NCBI GenBank assembly: GCA_017545595.1
Contig: JAFWLO010000008.1
Coordinates: 1-44,285, forward strand
Direction of reading: 5' to 3'
Source: Candidatus Saccharimonadota bacterium
GTDB lineage: Bacteria > Patescibacteriota > Saccharimonadia > Saccharimonadales > Saccharimonadaceae
Length of the DNA stretch: 44,285 nt
The notes under the pieces: model-generated
What the model saw: only the letters and a program-made list of their open reading frames with translations
Database searches by the model: none
What the model was told of the DNA's origin: nothing
Translations under genes and position numbers: made by a program
Shown here: positions 40,675-44,285 of the stretch, in pieces
Layout of the letters: every line of letters begins with the position of its first letter
Numbering within the stretch: the first letter of the stretch is position 1

Positions 40675-42485
40675 GAAATTATATTATAACATAAAAAGTT
40701 CGGTTGAAAAAGAGAATGGAGAGTGGTATAATTGAGGTAAGTTGGGGATTCGCCAAGTGGTAAGGCAGTGGGTTCTGGTCCCACCATTCGGGGGTTCGAA
40801 TCCCTCATCCCCAGCCAGACGCTGTATAAATCGTTTTTAGCCCCAATTTCCCCCTGTAAGGCATTGGTAAGTCCCTTACTCAAAATTGGGGCTAATTTTT
40901 TTGACGATTTTTCTAAAAATTCGAGCCATGGGTATGGCTTGACCTCTATAAATTTGGCGGTTAAGTCCCTACCATTAGCCGACTTCCCGATTTTTCGTTC
41001 AACAACCAAAACATTTGGTCCGATTGACTGTAAGATTGCTCTCTTTTCGCCAACATCCATAGCTGCGTCCATTTTAGCTTTCGGGTCTTTTAGGTTTTCT
41101 AGCGTCCTACCCACTATTTCATACCAGTTACGGTCTAAGTCTTGTGCCGCCTTATTTGCCTGCTTAGTTTTCTCAATTAAATCGTCTAATTCCTTATTCT
41201 TTGCTTCAAATACATCCTCTTTAACCATGCCTTTAACATACATGTCAATTAATCGGTCTTTACACCTTTCATATTCAGTTAGGGTAGTATGTTGCATATT
41301 AGCAATGTCGTAGCGATTTTCGATTTCTTCTCTATGGATTCGTTCGATAATCTTCTTAGACCATTCGTATAGCACTGGGTGGATAGTGTACTTATCCAAT
41401 AGCTCGTATATCTGTCTAAATGCTTCTTCTTCTTTTATACTGCCATGCATTTGACATTTCCTATATGGACTCTTTTGGGTACATTTATAGTAAATGTGTC
41501 TTCTGGTGCCACCATTTGCTAATTTCTTATCGTGGGCTTCTGCTACAATCGAGCAACCGCAACTAGCACATCTCATCAAGCCTTTTAATTCAAAGTTAGC
41601 AGAGTCTACTTTAACTTTCGGTTTAAGATTATGTACAATTGCAAATTCGCTCTTCATTCGTTGGATACGATAATACTGCTCCTCTGTAATAATTGGCTCC
41701 CAACTGCCATCGTGCAAAATATTCGGGTCGTCCATATCCCTAATTTTGCCCATATAAAAAGGATTCTCAAACATACGGTTAACAGTAGACGGCATTAAAG
41801 GGTTACCACCAGTTTTTAGGCGTTTAAGGGTCCTATAGCCATACACATTGTTAGCGATACTAGTGATTTCTGGTACGGAGTAATGGCCTGTTAAGTATAA
41901 TTCAAATAGTTTTTTAACTATATGCCAACGGTCTGGATCTTTTATTACAATTCGCTTATGGGTTAAAGGGTCTTCAGCATTTAAGTAGCCTTGTGGAGCA
42001 ACTCCTGTACAGCCGCCATTTTTATTCTTTGACCTAATACCACGACTAACTACACGAGATAGGTTTCTAGAGTATTCTGCATTCATACTAGCTTCAACGC
42101 CAAACATAATACCAGAGTCTTTTGGTGTATATTTACTGTCTGACGTATGGATTAACTGTATTTTACCGTCAAATAATAATTGTTGGACTAGACCGCTCTC
42201 TAAAGGGTTCCTTGCTAAACGGTTAGTGTGCCAACAAATAATGGCGTTTGCCTCGCCATTTTCAATTAGTTTAACCATCTTATCAAACTCCGGACGATTG
42301 TGAACCTTGCTAGCTGAGGCTGATTCTTCAAACCTAGCTACTACTTTGTAATGGTTTTCCTTTACGACTTTTTTAGCAAATTCTTTTTGGTCTGGGATAG
42401 AAGCCACCTGTCGCTCCGAGCCTTCCGAAGACTTTCGGGCATAGATGACAAATTTAAGTTTTTCCGGATTGGCTTTTCTTGCCAT
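40671..42485 (-). CDS. Large serine recombinase (integrase), reading frame running through tRNA-Gln
   Basis: A 604-residue site-specific recombinase. The catalytic domain has the nucleophile Ser19 in YARKSSE, RQVASIPDQ, and Arg89/Arg92 in CWHTNRLARNP. The Recombinase domain includes GVAPQGYLN and NPFYMGKIRD, then a zinc ribbon (CASCGC and a later CTQ...C pair) and a coiled-coil stretch. The last 47 residues (from LGMRDSNPR) are translated antisense through the tRNA-Gln gene and its promoter. The stop codon overlaps the sortase ATG. These residues come from chromosomal DNA and cannot be native to the circular element, so the C-terminus probably changes on integration. The gene abuts its attachment site, as integrases do. 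Confidence 0.92.
   Translation of the reverse strand: MARKANPEKLKFVIYARKSSEGSERQVASIPDQKEFAKKVVKENHYKVVARFEESASASKVHNRPEFDKMVKLIENGEANAIICWHTNRLARNPLESGLVQQLLFDGKIQLIHTSDSKYTPKDSGIMFGVEASMNAEYSRNLSRVVSRGIRSKNKNGGCTGVAPQGYLNAEDPLTHKRIVIKDPDRWHIVKKLFELYLTGHYSVPEITSIANNVYGYRTLKRLKTGGNPLMPSTVNRMFENPFYMGKIRDMDDPNILHDGSWEPIITEEQYYRIQRMKSEFAIVHNLKPKVKVDSANFELKGLMRCASCGCSIVAEAHDKKLANGGTRRHIYYKCTQKSPYRKCQMHGSIKEEEAFRQIYELLDKYTIHPVLYEWSKKIIERIHREEIENRYDIANMQHTTLTEYERCKDRLIDMYVKGMVKEDVFEAKNKELDDLIEKTKQANKAAQDLDRNWYEIVGRTLENLKDPKAKMDAAMDVGEKRAILQSIGPNVLVVERKIGKSANGRDLTAKFIEVKPYPWLEFLEKSSKKLAPILSKGLTNALQGEIGAKNDLYSVWLGMRDSNPRMVGPEPTALPLGESPTYLNYTTLHSLFQPNFLCYNIIS
40683..40691 (-). promoter_or_regulatory. 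Extended -10 promoter of the sortase gene
   Basis: The minus strand reads TGTTATAAT with 8 nt to the ATG. It lies back-to-back with the tRNA-Gln promoter; its spacer runs into the -35 box of that promoter. Confidence 0.6.
40704..40732 (+). promoter_or_regulatory. Promoter of tRNA-Gln
   Basis: -35 TTGAAA (40704-40709), a 17-bp spacer and a perfect -10 TATAAT (40727-40732), about 10 bp before the mature tRNA start. Confidence 0.88.
40743..40817 (+). tRNA. tRNA-Gln, anticodon CUG, CCA encoded
   Basis: The cloverleaf folds completely: acceptor TGGGGAT with ATCCCCA, D-stem GCC/GGC, anticodon stem GTGGG/CCCAC with loop TTCTGGT (anticodon CTG), T-arm with GTTCGAATC, discriminator G and an encoded CCA. 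The U1-A72 pair is typical of glutamine tRNAs. Its 3' end is the junction with the integrated element. Confidence 0.96.
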
Positions 42486-42526
42486 ATTATTCTCCTAACG
42501 TTAATTATTTTTCTAAATGACTAAAA

Positions 42527-42562
42527 AATAAACCCCCTTTATGGCTTACAAGAGGGCTTATT
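42527..42562 (-). terminator. Terminator between the two recombinase genes
   Basis: On the minus strand AATAAGCCCTCTT pairs with AAGGGGGTTTATT (13 bp with two G-U pairs) across a 10-nt loop, followed by T residues. It would limit readthrough from the short recombinase gene into the integrase gene. Confidence 0.8.
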
Positions 42563-42590
42563 ATTAGTGGAAGATTTGGCTAAACGCCGT

Positions 42591-43466
42591 TTATGACGTT
42601 TTGCCGTTTGGCTTTTTGCTAGAAGCCTTTAAAATCATCTGAATTTTTTCAAATTCTCTTTCTGTAATCATTGGTTCCCAAGCTCCATCATGCATAACGT
42701 TTGGGTCATCTAAATCCCTAATTTTGCCCATATAAAAAGGATTTTTAAGCATTTGATGTAATGTAGTAAGCCTTAGCGGATGTCCGCCTATCCTCTGCCT
42801 TTTTTTAGTTAGATAATGATTATCGTTGTTGATGTAGCTAAGTAGTTCCGGTACACTATAGCAGCCAGTCAAATACAACTTAAATGCATTTTTGATGATG
42901 TAAAACCTTTTAAGGTCAGGAATGATAATGGGTTGATTATTCTTATCCCTTGAGTTTAAGTACCCTTGAGGTGCCATGCAACTAGGTTTTCCTTGCTTAT
43001 TCTTCAACCTAATGCCACGTTTAATAACCTCACTTAACTTCTTTGAATATTCAGTAGCCATCCTCATCGTAATGTCAGGAAGTGAAAAATAATCTTCGGG
43101 ATAATAAATCTTTTGGTCGTTAGTGCGGATAACTTTGATTTTATGGTCAAAAAGTAATTGCTGAATGATACCGTTTTCTAGTGGATTACGAGCAAGACAG
43201 CTTGTGTGCCAACATAGAATTGCGTTAGCCTTACCGTCTTCAATCATCTTTACCATTTCATCGAACTTTGGGCGATTATGTGCTTTACGTGCAGACGCTG
43301 ACTCTCGGAAGGTTTTAATAACCTTGTAGTTATTTTGCTTAGCAATTTCTTTTGCGAATTTATACTGAGTATCGAGCAAGGGTGAATGATCATTAGTATC
43401 ATCGGTGGACTTCCTCGCATAGATAATATATTTTAACGATTGTTCGCTAGTGATTTCTTTCGTCAT
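42591..43466 (-). CDS. Short serine recombinase paralogue, probably inactive
   Basis: A 291-residue paralogue of the adjacent integrase, similar along its whole length (HNRPKFDEMVKMIEDGKANA, CMAPQGYLNSRD, NPFYMGKIRDLDDPN). The nucleophile Ser20 in YARKST is kept. The Arg equivalent to Arg68 of gamma-delta resolvase is Cys90 (HTSCLAR against HTNRLAR), and the R-Q-x-x-S segment is changed (DHSPLLDTQ). It ends after the Recombinase domain, without zinc ribbon or coiled coil. The frame is intact with AGGAGAA 6 nt upstream, so it is likely expressed. It could be a decoy, a regulator of the integrase, or a decaying copy. Confidence 0.85.
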   Translation of the reverse strand: MTKEITSEQSLKYIIYARKSTDDTNDHSPLLDTQYKFAKEIAKQNNYKVIKTFRESASARKAHNRPKFDEMVKMIEDGKANAILCWHTSCLARNPLENGIIQQLLFDHKIKVIRTNDQKIYYPEDYFSLPDITMRMATEYSKKLSEVIKRGIRLKNKQGKPSCMAPQGYLNSRDKNNQPIIIPDLKRFYIIKNAFKLYLTGCYSVPELLSYINNDNHYLTKKRQRIGGHPLRLTTLHQMLKNPFYMGKIRDLDDPNVMHDGAWEPMITEREFEKIQMILKASSKKPNGKTS

Positions 43467-43492
43467 AATAAAAATTCTCCTGGTTTTAGTTA

Positions 43493-44092
43493 TTAAAATG
43501 GAATCCGGCTTGGGTCGATTTCGGGGTCGGCTGGCGGATTCGCTGTATTGTTAGAAGGTTTCTCTTCGCTATTAGTAGAAGGCTCGTCGGCAGTAGCTTC
43601 GCCGCTTTCAGCTTTGTGCTCTTTAGCTAGGCGATCTGCTCGCATTTTTGCGATATGTTCGAGATTGGTTTGTGTACGATTTTTTGGCTCGTAAACAACT
43701 ATCATTTCTAGTGGTCGTGAAATACCTGAGCGTCCTTCGTATTCGTATGGTACTGCTCTAGCAACTAATCCAACTCTCGCACCTTTTACGAGTTCGTCTT
43801 TCGAAACCTTTTTACCATCTAGGTCGATAATCTTAGTTTGAGCAGTGATTTTAAAGTAGAAAGGTATATATTTGTTGTCAGTGTACTTGTCAGTTAACAC
43901 TTTCGTACCGTTCGTTCCACGTTCATCACCGTTATGCTTTAGCCAAGTATCAATCTTGTTTTCATCGCTCTCTGGATTATTAGGGTCATCAAAAATGTCG
44001 ATTGATAAAGCTTCGCCGTATTTACTGTTTTTATCGAAGTAGCTGAGGACATAAGCATTGTCCAGCTCTAAGATATCGTTATTGTTTTCCAT
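43493..44092 (-). CDS. SSB-like single-stranded DNA-binding protein of the element
   Basis: A 199-residue soluble protein I recognise only by general features. The N-terminal 130 residues are beta-rich (PFYFKITAQTKIIDLDG, GARVGLVARAVPYEYEG), consistent with an OB-fold of phage single-strand-binding proteins. The C-terminal 60 residues are Ser/Asn/Glu/Pro-rich and disordered, ending DPSRIPF. A flexible tail with an acidic tip ending IPF or PF is the protein-docking hallmark of SSB. It has a strong AAGGAGAA ribosome-binding site and precedes the short recombinase by 26 bp. The assignment rests on this architecture. Confidence 0.55.
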   Translation of the reverse strand: MENNNDILELDNAYVLSYFDKNSKYGEALSIDIFDDPNNPESDENKIDTWLKHNGDERGTNGTKVLTDKYTDNKYIPFYFKITAQTKIIDLDGKKVSKDELVKGARVGLVARAVPYEYEGRSGISRPLEMIVVYEPKNRTQTNLEHIAKMRADRLAKEHKAESGEATADEPSTNSEEKPSNNTANPPADPEIDPSRIPF

Positions 44093-44122
44093 AATTTGTT
44101 CTCCTTATTAGTAGTTAATTTG

Positions 44123-44284
44123 TTAAAATGGGCAGACAATTTCATTGTCTTGCGGTTTTTCGTTGGATTTAATCCAACCGTAGTCTTTAAGAGTAATCCA
44201 TCTTGCTCCGTCCTTATAAACGTCTTTGCCATCTCGACTGTGTTCTATAATGATTCCGAGAGAACGCAGGGTAGATTCGGCACG
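44123..44284 (-). CDS. C-terminal part of an unknown element protein (cut by the window edge)
   Basis: An open frame enters from the right edge and ends with TAA at 44123, giving at least 53 residues: it begins RAESTLRSLGIIIEHSRDG, then KDVYKDGARWITLKDYGW, and ends DNEIVCPF. It is too short to identify. It lies 30 bp upstream of the SSB-like gene on the same strand and is probably in its operon. Confidence 0.6.
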   Translation of the reverse strand, partial: RAESTLRSLGIIIEHSRDGKDVYKDGARWITLKDYGWIKSNEKPQDNEIVCPF

Positions 44285-44285
44285 A

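Larger units (their letters stand above)
40818..44285. mobile_element. Left end of an integrated element at the tRNA-Gln 3' end
   Basis: From the tRNA 3' end rightward all genes are element-like and point toward the tRNA: a partial gene, an SSB-like protein, a short serine recombinase and a full large serine recombinase. Each has a strong AGGAG-type ribosome-binding site. Base composition differs from the chromosome: line 42001-42060 has 18 C and 7 G on the + strand, while line 8041-8100 has 7 C and 22 G. The far end and second attachment site lie beyond the window, so the type (prophage, ICE or plasmid) is open. Confidence 0.75.

Noticed and set aside
40671-40814. LGMRDSNPR...GESPT as a genuine C-terminal recombinase domain
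   Set aside because: It is the antisense translation of tRNA-Gln and its promoter, a known source of false protein sequence, so it is treated as readthrough.

Overview
The window looks like a chromosomal segment of a Candidate Phyla Radiation bacterium, most likely a Saccharibacterium (TM7). This is inferred from gene content and style, with no database search behind it. The signs are small tightly packed operons, salvage rather than synthesis of precursors, long low-complexity additions on conserved proteins (L1, SecE, GpsA, cysteine desulfurase), a FISUMP-type surface-domain fragment, a very large secreted repeat protein, and paired FemAB proteins beside a MurF-like ligase. The standard genetic code fits all frames.

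Layout. 1-2,500 is an accessory patch: a GC-rich structured non-coding element, a pyrimidine tract, a 5'-truncated FISUMP gene and an AAA/DUF4143 ATPase gene bracketed by two arrays of the same 23-bp repeat. 2,500-7,150 (+ strand) holds gpsA and a UvrD-like helicase-nuclease. 7,200-9,000 is an iscS-iscU pair. 9,000-13,000 is a gap-rpiB-rpe-pfkB-LOG sugar-phosphate operon. 13,000-18,900 holds trigger factor, an FAD-linked oxidase, thymidylate and thymidine kinases and a wall-anchored surface protein. 18,950-22,480 is a heterodimeric ABC exporter. 22,500-27,700 is a five-gene envelope operon (MurF-like ligase, alpha/beta hydrolase, DegT-type aminotransferase, two FemAB proteins). 27,800-33,860 has rpsJ and, divergent from it, the 1,826-residue surface protein. 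33,970-36,900 holds smpB, exoIII, a ribokinase-fold protein and an exported HNH nuclease. 37,000-40,680 is secE-nusG-rplK-rplA and a class B sortase. From 40,743 a tRNA-Gln(CUG) gene marks the junction with an integrated element that runs off the right edge (two large serine recombinases, an SSB-like protein, a partial gene).

How the genes fit together. The envelope genes form a plausible system. FemAB proteins and the MurF-like ligase would build or edit peptidoglycan and its cross-bridge. The class B sortase would attach proteins to it. The 583-residue secreted protein ends in NPETS, a hydrophobic segment and a basic tail, which resembles a class B sorting signal. The exported HNH nuclease together with thymidine and thymidylate kinases suggests scavenging of outside DNA or nucleosides, as expected for a host-dependent epibiont.

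Two general signals stand out. First, many first genes of operons begin at an ATG exactly 6 nt (sometimes 8-10 nt) after a -10 box, often the extended form TGnTATAAT. This predicts leaderless mRNAs, while internal operon genes and the mobile-element genes carry Shine-Dalgarno sequences. Second, sampled chromosomal lines often show more G than C on the + strand whichever way the gene points, and a sampled line of the tRNA-linked element shows the reverse.
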